In this document: positions 16,176 to 23,031 of the stretch, piece by piece
Position numbering within the stretch: position 1 is the first letter of the stretch
Layout: every line of letters begins with the position of its first letter
Assembly (NCBI GenBank): GCA_017577565.1
Contig: PKRH01000033.1
Coordinates: forward strand, 1 to 29,350
Length of the DNA: 29,350 bases
Origin: Thermoanaerobacterales bacterium
GTDB taxonomy: Bacteria; Actinomycetota; Acidimicrobiia; Acidimicrobiales; JACDCH01
Direction: 5' to 3'
The notes under the pieces: model-generated
What the model was told of the DNA's origin: nothing
The model's input: the letters and a program-made list of their open reading frames with translations, nothing else
The model's database searches: none
Translations under genes and position numbers: made by a program

Positions 16176-17696
16176 GTGGCGGATCAGCGGATGCCGGCCG
16201 AGCGGGCGGACGGCGGCGCCGCGGCAGGGGATGCGGCGGGCGCGGGTCGACGGGACCGGGCGATCGGCGCCCTCGTCGGTCTGGCCTGCGGCGACGCGGT
16301 GGGCACCACGCTGGAGTTCAAGCGGCCCGGGACCTTCGCCCCGATCGACGACATGGTCGGCGGCGGCCCGTTCCGGCTGCGACCCGGGGAGTGGACCGAC
16401 GACACGTCGATGGCGCTGTGCCTGGCCGAGTCGCTCCTCGACCGGGGCGACCACGACCCGGCCGACCAGATGCGCCGGTACGTGCGGTGGTCCCGCGAGG
16501 GCTACCTGTCGTCGAACGGGGACTGCTTCGACATCGGCAACACGGTCAGCGCCCAGCTCCGGCGGTTCGAGCGCACGGGCGAGGCCGTCGACCCGGCGCC
16601 CGACGAGGAGAGCGCGGCCAACGGCTCGCTCATGCGGCTGGCCCCGGTGCCGATCCGCTGGCACCACGACGTCGCCCGGGCGGCCGAGCTGTCGGGCGAG
16701 TCGAGCCGCACGACCCACGCCGCCAGCCGGCCCGTCGACGCCTGCCGGGTGCTGGGCGCGATGGTGGCGGCGCTGATCGACGGCCGGCCGGCCGACACGG
16801 TCCTCGCCCCCGGCTTCTGGCGGTGGGGGTCGCTCCACCCCGAGGTCCGGGCCGTGGCCGAGGGCTCGTGGCGGGCCAAGACGGCGGCGGAGGTGCGGGG
16901 CACCGGCTACTGCGTCGACGCGCTCGAGGCGGCCGTCTGGGCCGTGGCGGGCGCCCGTGACTTCCGCGACGCCGTCCTGCGGGCCGCCAACCTGGGCGAC
17001 GACGCCGACACGACCGCCGCCATCGCCGGCCAGCTCGCCGGCGCCCGGTGGGGCCTGTCGGGCATCCCGGCCGAGTGGCGGGAGAAGCTGGTGATGCGGC
17101 ACCGGATCGAGGCGCTGGCCGCCGGCCTGTACGAGGCGGCGCGCCCCGAGGCGACCGGCGGGGCGCCGAGCTGGCCGCACGACGACTTCCTGCACGCCTG
17201 GTGGGTCATCCCCGGCGTGCTGGCCGGCGAGTACCCGGGCCACCAGGAGCGCGCCCGGGCCCGCCAGAAGGTCGACCTGCTGGTGGACGCCGGCGTCCGC
17301 ACCTTCGTCGACCTCACCACGGACGACGACGGCCTGGCGCCCTACTCGGAGCTGGTGAAGGAGGTCGCCGCCGCCCGGGGGCTCGACCTGCGCCACGAGC
17401 GCCGCGGGATCCCCGACCTCGGGGTGGTGGACGACGCCCGGTACGACGAGACCCTCCGGCTCATCGCCGAGGCCGAGGAGCGGGGCCGCGTCTACGTCCA
17501 CTGCTGGGGCGGCGTCGGCCGCACCGGGACGGTCGTCGGCTGCCTGCTGCTCGACCGCGGCCTCGCCACCGGCGACGACGTCCTCGACCGCCTGGCCGAG
17601 CTGCGGGCCGGCACCCGCAAGGGCCGGCGCCCGTCGCCCGAGACGCCCGCCCAGATCGAGGTGCTCCGCCGCCGGGCCCGGTCCTCGACGGCCTGA
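16176..17696 (+). CDS. ADP-ribosylglycohydrolase fused to a cysteine-dependent (dual-specificity type) phosphatase
   Basis: A 506-residue bifunctional protein. Residues about 25-325 form a DraG/ARH-type ADP-ribosylglycohydrolase with both di-metal motifs intact: GEWTDDTSMA (TDDT 74-77) and NLGDDADTTAAIAGQ (274-279). Residues about 335-500 form a CDKN3/dual-specificity-like phosphatase with the P-loop HCWGGVGRTG (Cys443, Arg449) and an upstream IPDLGVVDD segment that may carry the general-acid Asp. The GTG start is fixed by AGGAGG five bases upstream. The protein could remove ADP-ribose from a target and act on a phosphate of the same or a related product. That coupling is inferred from the fusion. 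The downstream convergent NUDIX gene is a further nucleotide-sugar-type hydrolase. Confidence 0.9.
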   Translation: MADQRMPAERADGGAAAGDAAGAGRRDRAIGALVGLACGDAVGTTLEFKRPGTFAPIDDMVGGGPFRLRPGEWTDDTSMALCLAESLLDRGDHDPADQMRRYVRWSREGYLSSNGDCFDIGNTVSAQLRRFERTGEAVDPAPDEESAANGSLMRLAPVPIRWHHDVARAAELSGESSRTTHAASRPVDACRVLGAMVAALIDGRPADTVLAPGFWRWGSLHPEVRAVAEGSWRAKTAAEVRGTGYCVDALEAAVWAVAGARDFRDAVLRAANLGDDADTTAAIAGQLAGARWGLSGIPAEWREKLVMRHRIEALAAGLYEAARPEATGGAPSWPHDDFLHAWWVIPGVLAGEYPGHQERARARQKVDLLVDAGVRTFVDLTTDDDGLAPYSELVKEVAAARGLDLRHERRGIPDLGVVDDARYDETLRLIAEAEERGRVYVHCWGGVGRTGTVVGCLLLDRGLATGDDVLDRLAELRAGTRKGRRPSPETPAQIEVLRRRARSSTA

Positions 17697-17702
17697 CGGT
17701 CG

Positions 17703-17725
17703 GGGCGCCCCGCTCCAGGGCGCCC
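17703..17725. terminator. Stem-loop between converging genes
   Basis: GGGCGCCC (17703-17710) repeated at 17718-17725; each copy is complementary to the other across a 7-base loop. It lies in the 33-base gap between the two stops. Confidence 0.45.
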
Positions 17726-17729
17726 GCGC

Positions 17730-18173
17730 TCAGGACAGCAGCTGGGCGAGGCGGTCGGCGAGGTCCTCGGGGAACACCTGCTCGTCGGTGGCCCGCAGCT
17801 CGTCGATCGACCACCACCGGTGGCCGCGCATGGTGGCGGCCTCGACATCGGTCCAGGCGGTCGGCGTCGGCGTGAAGGACGGCACCCGGACGAGGAAGAA
17901 CTGCTCCTCCTGGTCGTAGTCCGTGCCCTCGAAGTCCCAGCGGAACGAGCGGGTGAAGACGACCGGGCCGGGGTCGTCGATGCGGAGGCCGGTCTCCTCC
18001 AGGGTCTCGCGCACGGCGGCCTCGGCGAAGGTCTCGCCCGGCTCGAGGGCGCCGCCGACGGGGAACCACCAGGGCGGGACGTCCGGCTTCGTCCGGTCGA
18101 TGCCGCTGAACAGGAGGACCCGGTCGTCCTCGTCGACGAGCAGGACCTTCGCGCACGGCCGCTTGACGCTCAT
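17730..18173 (-). CDS. NUDIX hydrolase
   Basis: A 147-residue hydrolase for nucleoside diphosphates linked to another moiety. The NUDIX box is complete: G-x5-E-x7-R-E-x2-E-E-x-G within GALEPGETFAEAAVRETLEETG. Before it lies WWFPVGG, typical of the family, and after it RSFRWDFEGTDYDQEEQFFLVRV. ATG 18173 was chosen because family similarity begins at VKRPCAKVLLVDE. An in-frame GTG at 18191 is possible and neither has a clear Shine-Dalgarno. The substrate cannot be read from the sequence. It converges on the ADP-ribosylglycohydrolase gene, and ADP-ribose is a natural candidate, but only by proximity. Confidence 0.9.
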   Translation of the reverse strand: MSVKRPCAKVLLVDEDDRVLLFSGIDRTKPDVPPWWFPVGGALEPGETFAEAAVRETLEETGLRIDDPGPVVFTRSFRWDFEGTDYDQEEQFFLVRVPSFTPTPTAWTDVEAATMRGHRWWSIDELRATDEQVFPEDLADRLAQLLS

Positions 18174-18245
18174 CCGCCCATCGTCGCCCACCGGCGGGTC
18201 CGGCCGCCCGCGGAAACCCCGTCGACCCCGCTACCGCCGGGCCAC

Positions 18246-18251
18246 GACACT
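18246..18251 (+). promoter_or_regulatory. -10-like box, mycothiol-dependent enzyme gene
   Basis: GACACT ends six bases before GTG 18258; one mismatch to TANNNT. Confidence 0.35.
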
Positions 18252-18257
18252 GGGCCG

Positions 18258-19073
18258 GTGGAGCTGGCCGACCTCCCCGTGCGCGACCCCCGGCCGGCGA
18301 TCACCGCCGAGCGGGACGACCTCGTCGCGCTGCTCGCCGGCCTCACCGACGGCGAGTGGGTGGTGCCCACCGAGGCCGGCCACTGGCGGGTCAAGGACGT
18401 CGCACTCCACCTGCTCGACAACGAGCTCGGCTGGCTGTCGCGGGAGCGGGACCGCGACCTGTCCGGGCTGCTGCCCACGGACGTCGACCACGACGAGTTC
18501 GTCCGCTCGCTCGACGCCAAGAACGAGCGGTGGGTCGCCGGGGCCCAGGGGCTGAGCCGCCGCGTGGTCGTCGAGCTGATCGACCGGGTCGGCCGTGACG
18601 TCGACGCCGTCGTCGGGACGATCGACCTGGCCGGGCCGAGCCACGTCGTCTGGGCGTCGACCGGTCCCGTGCCCCGCTGGTTCGACCTCTGCCGGGACCT
18701 GACCGAGCGGTGGGTCCACCAGCGGCAGATCCGCGACGCGGTCGGGCGCCCGGGCGCGCACGACCGCTTCCTGCCCGACGTCCTCCGCACCTTCGTGTGG
18801 GGCTTCCCCCACCAGTTCCGGGCCGAGGCACCCCAGGGCACCGTCGTCGAGGTCGCGCTCGGTGGGGCCGGCAGGTGGCACCTGGTCCGCACCGGCGACC
18901 GCTGGGTCCTCGAACCCGGCCCCGGCGACCGGCCCGCCGCCCGACTCGACCTGCCGGCGTCGGTCGCGTGGCGGCAGCTCACGGGCCTCCCGGTGCCGGC
19001 GGGGGAGGTGCGGGCCGACGGTCCCCGTCACCTGGTGGCGCCGCTCCTGGAGGTGCGGGGGATCATCGTCTGA
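18258..19073 (+). CDS. Maleylpyruvate isomerase-family mycothiol-dependent enzyme (DinB superfamily)
   Basis: A 271-residue protein with an N-terminal DinB-like four-helix metal-binding domain (about 1-155) and a C-terminal MDMPI-type alpha/beta domain (about 165-270). Candidate metal ligands are the His in VALHLLDNE and the histidine of RWVHQRQIRDAVG, in the positions typical of the family. These proteins use mycothiol, the thiol of Actinobacteria, so the gene supports the taxonomic placement. The specific reaction is unknown. The start is GTG without a Shine-Dalgarno, with a -10-like box six bases upstream. The stop is only six bases from the stop of the convergent sigma factor gene, so no terminator hairpin fits between them. 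Confidence 0.88.
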   Translation: MELADLPVRDPRPAITAERDDLVALLAGLTDGEWVVPTEAGHWRVKDVALHLLDNELGWLSRERDRDLSGLLPTDVDHDEFVRSLDAKNERWVAGAQGLSRRVVVELIDRVGRDVDAVVGTIDLAGPSHVVWASTGPVPRWFDLCRDLTERWVHQRQIRDAVGRPGAHDRFLPDVLRTFVWGFPHQFRAEAPQGTVVEVALGGAGRWHLVRTGDRWVLEPGPGDRPAARLDLPASVAWRQLTGLPVPAGEVRADGPRHLVAPLLEVRGIIV

Positions 19074-19079
19074 GCGGCC

Positions 19080-20036
19080 CTACCGGGTGAGCTGCACCTC
19101 GCCGTCGAGCCACGCCAGCTTCCGCGGGTTGGCGACGGCGTAGATGCCGGAGATCCGAGGTGTGCCGTCGCCGCCCGGCGTCACCGTCACCGTGACGGCG
19201 ACGGTGCCGATGCCCTCGACGTCGACCCGGCCCGCCGGGGCGCCGTTGAGCGTCGTCGTGCCGACCCGGGCCTCCGGCGCCTCGGCGGCGAACCGGGCCA
19301 GCAGGCGGGCGACCTTCTCGGCCCCGCGGACGGGGCGCCGCAGCGCCGGCACGACACCGCCGCCATCCGACACGACCACCACGTCCGGGGCCAGCACGTC
19401 GAGCAGCCGCTGGACGTCGCCGCTCTGGAGGGCGTCGAGGAATCGCTCGACGGCCTGCTCCTGCTCGGCCCGGCTCACCTGCACGCGGGGCCGGCGGGCG
19501 GCGACGTGCTCCCGGGCCCGGTGGGCGATCTGCCGCACCGCCGCCGGGGACTTGCCGACGGCCGCGGCGATCTCCTCGTAGGGCGTCTCGAACACCTCGC
19601 GCAGCACGAACACCGCCCGCTCGGTCGGGCCCAGCGTCTCGAGGACGGTGAGCATCGCCACCGACACGTTCTCGGCGAGCTCGACGTCCTCGGCGACGTC
19701 GGGGCTGGTGACGACCGGCTCGGGCAACCACTCCCCGACGTACTCCTCCCGCCGCCGGGCGAGCGTCCGGAGCCGGTTGAGCGCCTGCCGGGTCACGATG
19801 CTGACCAGGTAGGCCCGGGGCGTCCGGACCGTCGCCTCGTCGACCGCCGACCACCGCAGCCACGCCTCCTGGACGACGTCCTCGGCGTCCGACGCCGAAC
19901 CGAGCATCTCGTAGGCGACCGTGAAGAGCAGGCCCCGGTGCCGGTCGAACGGGTCGGCGCTCACACCGCCAGTCTCCCCGGGCCGGCGCCCCGGTGCACG
20001 GACCTCGGTGGCGCGGCGGTGCAGCTTCGTCCTCAT
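19080..20036 (-). CDS. ECF41-group RNA polymerase sigma factor with C-terminal SnoaL-like regulatory domain
   Basis: An extracytoplasmic-function sigma factor of 318 residues from the chosen ATG. Region 2 (DPFDRHRGLLFTVAYEMLGSASDAEDVVQEAW) and region 4 (LGPTERAVFVLREVFETPYEEIAAAVGKSPAAVRQIAHRAR) are followed by a SnoaL-like domain. The latter has the two ECF41 hallmarks, DGGG (VVVVSDGGGVVPA) and an NPDKL-type motif reading NPRKL. This group has no anti-sigma factor and controls itself through the C-terminal domain. ATG 20036 has GAGGAGG five bases upstream. GTG 19964 fits the usual family N-terminus but has a weaker site. An ECF41-type promoter lies just upstream. The usual carboxymuconolactone-decarboxylase or oxidoreductase partner is not adjacent. 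Confidence 0.92.
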   Translation of the reverse strand: MRTKLHRRATEVRAPGRRPGETGGVSADPFDRHRGLLFTVAYEMLGSASDAEDVVQEAWLRWSAVDEATVRTPRAYLVSIVTRQALNRLRTLARRREEYVGEWLPEPVVTSPDVAEDVELAENVSVAMLTVLETLGPTERAVFVLREVFETPYEEIAAAVGKSPAAVRQIAHRAREHVAARRPRVQVSRAEQEQAVERFLDALQSGDVQRLLDVLAPDVVVVSDGGGVVPALRRPVRGAEKVARLLARFAAEAPEARVGTTTLNGAPAGRVDVEGIGTVAVTVTVTPGGDGTPRISGIYAVANPRKLAWLDGEVQLTR

Positions 20037-20064
20037 GTCGACCTCCTCGATGCGTCGGCACGAG

Positions 20065-20091
20065 GACACCGGCCGGCCCGCCGCTGTGACA
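20065..20091 (-). promoter_or_regulatory. ECF41-type autoregulatory promoter
   Basis: On the minus strand TGTCACA (20085-20091) is followed by exactly 16 bases and TGTC (20065-20068). The ECF41 consensus is TGTCACA-N16-CGTC, so there is one mismatch in the -10. It lies 29 bases before the sigma factor ATG, supporting both group assignment and autoregulation. Confidence 0.75.
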
Positions 20092-20130
20092 TCGGGCGAC
20101 AGATCGCTCTCCTCGGCGGCATGCGGTCGG

Positions 20131-20136
20131 TACGGT
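20131..20136 (+). promoter_or_regulatory. -10 box, VOC protein gene
   Basis: TACGGT ends eight bases before ATG 20145; no Shine-Dalgarno. Confidence 0.45.
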
Positions 20137-20144
20137 CGCCGCCC

Positions 20145-20510
20145 ATGCCGATCGCCGAGATGCGCGCCGTCGTGTTGGACTGCCCCGATCCCCGGGCCCT
20201 GGCCGAGTTCTACCGGGAGCTGGTGGGCGGCGAGATCACCTACGCCGACGACGACTGGGTCAACCTGCGTGACGGCGCCAAGGTGATCCTCAGCTTCCAG
20301 CGGGCCGACGACTACCGGCCACCGGAGTGGCCGAGCGCCGAGCGGGGCCAGCAGTTCCACATCGACGTGACCGTCGACGACGTCGAGGAGGCCGAGGCCC
20401 GGGTCCTGGCCATCGGCGCCCGCCGCACCGAGCTGCAGCCGGGCATCGACGAGAACTGGCGGGTCTACCTCGACCCCGCCGGCCACCCGTTCTGCCTCTG
20501 CTGGGACTGA
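20145..20510 (+). CDS. VOC superfamily (glyoxalase-like domain) protein
   Basis: A 121-residue single-domain vicinal-oxygen-chelate protein of the Glyoxalase_6 type. The first beta-alpha-beta module reads VVLDCPDPRALAEFYRELVGGEI and the second FHIDVTVDDVEEAEARVLAIGA, ending in YLDPAGHPFCLCW. A histidine in FHIDV is the best metal-ligand candidate; the usual first-strand ligand is Asp. Close relatives are common in Actinobacteria and mostly lack assigned substrates. It is divergent from the ECF41 sigma factor. Its own upstream region has a standard -10 rather than the sigma's TGTCACA motif. A GC stem-loop starts at the first base after the stop. Confidence 0.88.
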   Translation: MPIAEMRAVVLDCPDPRALAEFYRELVGGEITYADDDWVNLRDGAKVILSFQRADDYRPPEWPSAERGQQFHIDVTVDDVEEAEARVLAIGARRTELQPGIDENWRVYLDPAGHPFCLCWD

Positions 20511-20528
20511 CCGCGGGCACGCCCGCGG
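20511..20528 (+). terminator. Stem-loop after the VOC gene
   Basis: CCGCGGGC-AC-GCCCGCGG, directly after the stop codon. Confidence 0.5.
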
Positions 20529-20549
20529 GCGGTCCTGCCCCGCGCCTCG

Positions 20550-20602
20550 TTCTGGCGTCTGTCACCCGCGGATGCGGTGCTGAGCGACGCCGGAAGGGTG
20601 GG
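20550..20602. repeat. Intergenic hairpin repeat, unit 1
   Basis: A 53-base unit starting TTCTGGCGTC and containing the inverted arms GGCGTC and GACGCC, then GGAAGGGTGGG. It aligns without gaps to units at 20653 and 20764. Both strands are partly open, but the reading has no start context or family similarity. It is treated as non-coding. Confidence 0.8.
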
Positions 20603-20652
20603 ACCCTCGCCTGATCGCGGCCGGCGGAGGCGTTGCGTCGCCGGCGGCCTCG

Positions 20653-20705
20653 GTCCGGCGTCCCTCACTCGCAGATGTGGTCGTGAGAGACGCCAGAAGG
20701 GTGGG
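20653..20705. repeat. Intergenic hairpin repeat, unit 2
   Basis: Same 53-base unit with the best stem: GGCGTC-C-CTCAC pairs with GTGAG-A-GACGCC around a 14-base loop. Changes in both arms relative to unit 1 keep or extend pairing, which suggests selection on structure. Confidence 0.8.
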
Positions 20706-20763
20706 CGGCCGCGGCCCGACCGTCGCTGGTCGCCGATCGGTGGGACGGACCGGCGCCGTGCCG

Positions 20764-20816
20764 TTCTGGCGTCTGTCACACGCGCAGCTGGTGGCGAGCG
20801 ACGCCAGATGCGGGAG
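20764..20816. repeat. Intergenic hairpin repeat, unit 3
   Basis: Third copy, beginning TTCTGGCGTCTGTCAC like unit 1, with GGCGTC/GACGCC arms. The loop and the 3' tail (AGATGCGGGAG) are the most diverged. Spacers between units are 50 and 58 bases and are not obviously alike. Confidence 0.75.
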
Positions 20817-20837
20817 GGGCCCGGGCGACGACGGCGA

Positions 20838-20874
20838 CGTCACCCCGCGCGCCTTCGGTCAGTGCGGGGTGACG
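20838..20874. repeat. Perfect 11-bp inverted repeat downstream of the hairpin repeats
   Basis: CGTCACCCCGC (20838-20848) pairs with GCGGGGTGACG (20864-20874) around a 15-base loop. It lies about 85 bases beyond the 3' end of the minus-strand tRNA-Ser and could end that transcript. No gene is seen in the whole 20511-20958 interval. Confidence 0.6.
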
Positions 20875-20958
20875 GCGTGGCCGTGGCACCTCCGGTCGGG
20901 CTCGGTCCCCGGGTGGTGGGGTCGCTCCCGCCCGGAGGCGCTCACCACGGCTCGTCAG

Positions 20959-21045
20959 CGGAAGGTGTGGGATTCGAACCCACGGTGACCCGAAGGCCAC
21001 AACGGCTTTCGAGGCCGCCCCATTCGTCCGCTCTGGCAACCTTCC
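20959..21045 (-). tRNA. tRNA-Ser (anticodon CGA)
   Basis: Acceptor GGAAGGT (5' end at 21045) pairs with ACCTTCC, discriminator G at 20959. The anticodon loop is CTCGAAA, flanked by GCGGC-type stems, giving CGA. A long variable arm and the T-loop GTTCGAATCC confirm a class II serine tRNA. CCA is not encoded. It reads UCG codons, which are very common here. Confidence 0.95.
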
Positions 21046-21119
21046 GGCGACGAAGCTACCAGAGGCGCGCGCCTCCTCCGAACCCGGAACCCGGCCCCCG
21101 CCCCGCCGGCCCGGACGGG

Positions 21120-22571
21120 TCAGACGACGACCGGCCGGCTGGGCGACGGCGACCGCCGGCGCTGGGGGGCGTAGGCCTCCCACGCCCGGGCGAGGCGCAC
21201 CAGCGTCTCCTCCAGCACCGGCGGCTCGGCGCTGAACGGCAGGCGCAGCTTCCGCTCCCCGGCGCTGGTGGCCGACATCTGGTCGCCGGGGATCACCTCG
21301 ACGCCGAACCGCAGCGCCACCTGCGTGAAGGCCGAGGCGCTGCCCTCGGGCAGCTCGACCCACAGCGACGGCCCGCCCTTGGGCCGCGACCAGCGCCAGT
21401 CCGGCAGCAGGTCGGTGAGCAGGCGCGAGACCAGCTCCAGGTTGCGGTTGAGCATGTCGCGGTGGTCGGCCCGCATCTCGTCCAGGTGGGGGACGAGCCG
21501 GGCGGCGAGCGCCTGGTCGAACAGCGGCGAGCCGAGGTCGTTCATCGCCTTCAGCTCGACGATCCGCTGGATCAGCTCGACGGGGCCCCGCATCCAGCCC
21601 ACCCGCAGGCCGCCCCAGGCCGCCTTGCTGAACGACCCGGCCGACAGCACCGGGGCGTCCGGGGGCGCGTAGGCGGCGATGGGCGGGAGCCAGTCGTCGT
21701 CGAGGGGCGCGTTCTCGAGCGCGTTGTCCTCGACGAGGGGGACGCGGGTCTCGGCCACCAGCTCGGCCAGGTCCCGCCGCCGGTTGGCGGCCAGCATGGC
21801 GCCCGTCGGGTTGTGGAACGACGGCATGAGGTAGACGAGGACGGGCTGCTCCTGGGTGACGATCCGGGCGACGCCCCGCACGTCGACCCCGCCGTCGTCG
21901 ACCGGCACCTCGACGACCCGGGCGCCGCGGCTGCGGATGATGTCGAGCGTCCCGCTGAAGCTCGGCGACTCGACCACCACCTGGTCACCGGGGGCCACGA
22001 AGAGCTGGGCCGCCAGGCTCACCGCCTGCTGGGCGCCGGTGGTGACGACGATCTGCTCGGGGCTCGTGGGCACGCCCTGCCGGGTGTGCCGCTCGGCGAG
22101 CGCCTCGCGCAGCGCCGGGAGGCCGGCCGGGAGGTAGCCGCCGTGGGCGAGCAGCTTGTCACCGTCCTCGGCCATGACCCGGGCGGCCGCCTCGCCGACG
22201 CGCGGGTGGGCGGGGAAGATGGCGGCGGCGAGCGAGATCACGTCGTCGCGGACGTCGATCAGCGTCCGGTAGACGGGGCTCACCTGCAGGTCGGGGACGG
22301 GCGGCTGGGGGCCGGCGGCCGACGCGCGCACCCGGGTGCCGCTGCCCTGGCGGCTCTCGAGCAGGCCCTCGCTGCGCAGGTGGCCGTAGGCGGCGACGAC
22401 GGTGCTGCGGCTGACCGCCAGGCGCCGGGCCAGCTCGCGCTCGGACGGCAGGCGCTCGCCGCCGGGGATGCGGCCCTGGTCGATGGCCCGGCGGAGGGCG
22501 TCGGCGAGCTTGCGGTGGAGCGGGCCCGGGCCCTCCGACCACCTGCCCAGCACCACTTCGATCGGCTGCAT
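21120..22571 (-). CDS. MocR/PdxR-type transcriptional regulator (GntR DNA-binding domain plus aminotransferase domain)
   Basis: A 483-residue fusion regulator. Residues about 10-80 form a GntR winged helix (LHRKLADALRRAIDQGRIPGGERLPSERELARRLAVSRSTVVAAYGHLRSEGLLESRQGSGTRV in outline). Residues about 110-475 form a class I aminotransferase-like PLP domain, with the candidate PLP lysine in SAGSFSKAAWGGLRVGW. Such proteins sense PLP or an amino-acid adduct. There is no pdxS/pdxT pair beside it, so the target is unclear. ATG 22571 was chosen from family similarity. The frame opens up to 22628 but that would include the promoter's TACAAT box. The divergent promoter region is markedly AT-rich and holds an inverted repeat. 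Confidence 0.93.
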   Translation of the reverse strand: MQPIEVVLGRWSEGPGPLHRKLADALRRAIDQGRIPGGERLPSERELARRLAVSRSTVVAAYGHLRSEGLLESRQGSGTRVRASAAGPQPPVPDLQVSPVYRTLIDVRDDVISLAAAIFPAHPRVGEAAARVMAEDGDKLLAHGGYLPAGLPALREALAERHTRQGVPTSPEQIVVTTGAQQAVSLAAQLFVAPGDQVVVESPSFSGTLDIIRSRGARVVEVPVDDGGVDVRGVARIVTQEQPVLVYLMPSFHNPTGAMLAANRRRDLAELVAETRVPLVEDNALENAPLDDDWLPPIAAYAPPDAPVLSAGSFSKAAWGGLRVGWMRGPVELIQRIVELKAMNDLGSPLFDQALAARLVPHLDEMRADHRDMLNRNLELVSRLLTDLLPDWRWSRPKGGPSLWVELPEGSASAFTQVALRFGVEVIPGDQMSATSAGERKLRLPFSAEPPVLEETLVRLARAWEAYAPQRRRSPSPSRPVVV

Positions 22572-22619
22572 ACCACTCGCCCCCCGATTGGATCTGGAAA
22601 TGGCGCCTACCGTCGCGAC

Positions 22620-22670
22620 ATTGTACATACCAATTCCCGATGACGTCCACTAATGGTCTGCTAAGTGGAC
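22620..22670 (-). promoter_or_regulatory. Promoter and putative operator of the MocR-type gene
   Basis: On the minus strand, TGGACG (22644-22649) and TACAAT (22620-22625) are spaced 18 bases apart and form a good -35/-10 pair. GTCCACT (22645-22651) and AGTGGAC (22664-22670) form a perfect 7-bp inverted repeat with a 12-base spacer. It overlaps the -35 and lies between the two divergent genes, a plausible site for autoregulation. Confidence 0.6.
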
Positions 22671-22697
22671 TGGCCCCCCGCCCAAGGAGACGTTCCC

Positions 22698-22934
22698 ATG
22701 TTCGTGGTCCACTGTCACGAGCACGGATCCTCGGTGCTGCTCGACATGTCCCGCGTCGAAGGCATCTCGACCTCGCCCGAGGGCCCGGTCCTCGACTGGC
22801 GGTGCTGGTGCGGCGCCCGCGGCCGGCTCGTCGCCGGCACCCGCTCCGAGCCGCGCGCCGTCGCCGCGCCCGTCGTCGAGCTCGAGGCCCACCGGCGCAC
22901 CGGCGACACCGACCCGGACCAGGTCGCGAGCTGA
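22698..22934 (+). CDS. Small conserved-type hypothetical protein with Cys/His pairs
   Basis: A 78-residue protein of unknown function starting MFVVHCHEHGSSVLLDMSRVEGI. It has a Cys-His-x-His cluster near the N-terminus (HCHEHG) and a C-W-C-G motif in WRCWCGARGRLV, so a small zinc-binding fold is possible. The ATG has AAGGAG eight bases upstream, supporting translation. It is divergent from the MocR-type regulator, sharing the AT-rich intergenic region with the inverted repeat, and may be its target. Codon use is like the rest of the genome. Function cannot be assigned. Confidence 0.75.
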   Translation: MFVVHCHEHGSSVLLDMSRVEGISTSPEGPVLDWRCWCGARGRLVAGTRSEPRAVAAPVVELEAHRRTGDTDPDQVAS

Positions 22935-22964
22935 CGACGGAGGCGGGGGCACCCGCCCAGGGTC

Positions 22965-22983
22965 GCCGGCCGAGCGGGCCGGC
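22965..22983. terminator. Stem-loop between the small gene and tadA
   Basis: GCCGGCC-GAGCG-GGCCGGC, nested inside longer-range pairing of GGCGGGGGC (22942-22950) with GCCCCCGCC (23000-23008). Both flanking genes converge on it. Confidence 0.5.
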
Positions 22984-23031
22984 CGGTGGTCGGGCGACGG
23001 CCCCCGCCCGCCGGTCCGGCTCGCCGGCCGG

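Noticed and set aside
20550..20816. CRISPR array
   Set aside because: Only three units of 53 bases, diverged from each other, with uneven spacers of 50 and 58 bases and no cas genes.
20465..20843. Short overlapping minus-strand frames that contain a repeated ~20-residue pattern
   Set aside because: The repeated peptides simply reflect the three DNA hairpin repeats, and similar repeats appear in the opposite strand's translation. No ribosome-binding site or family support.
20577..22643. A 688-codon plus-strand frame across the repeats, tRNA and MocR gene
   Set aside because: It crosses a tRNA gene and is antisense to a well-matched regulator; composition is that of a shadow frame.
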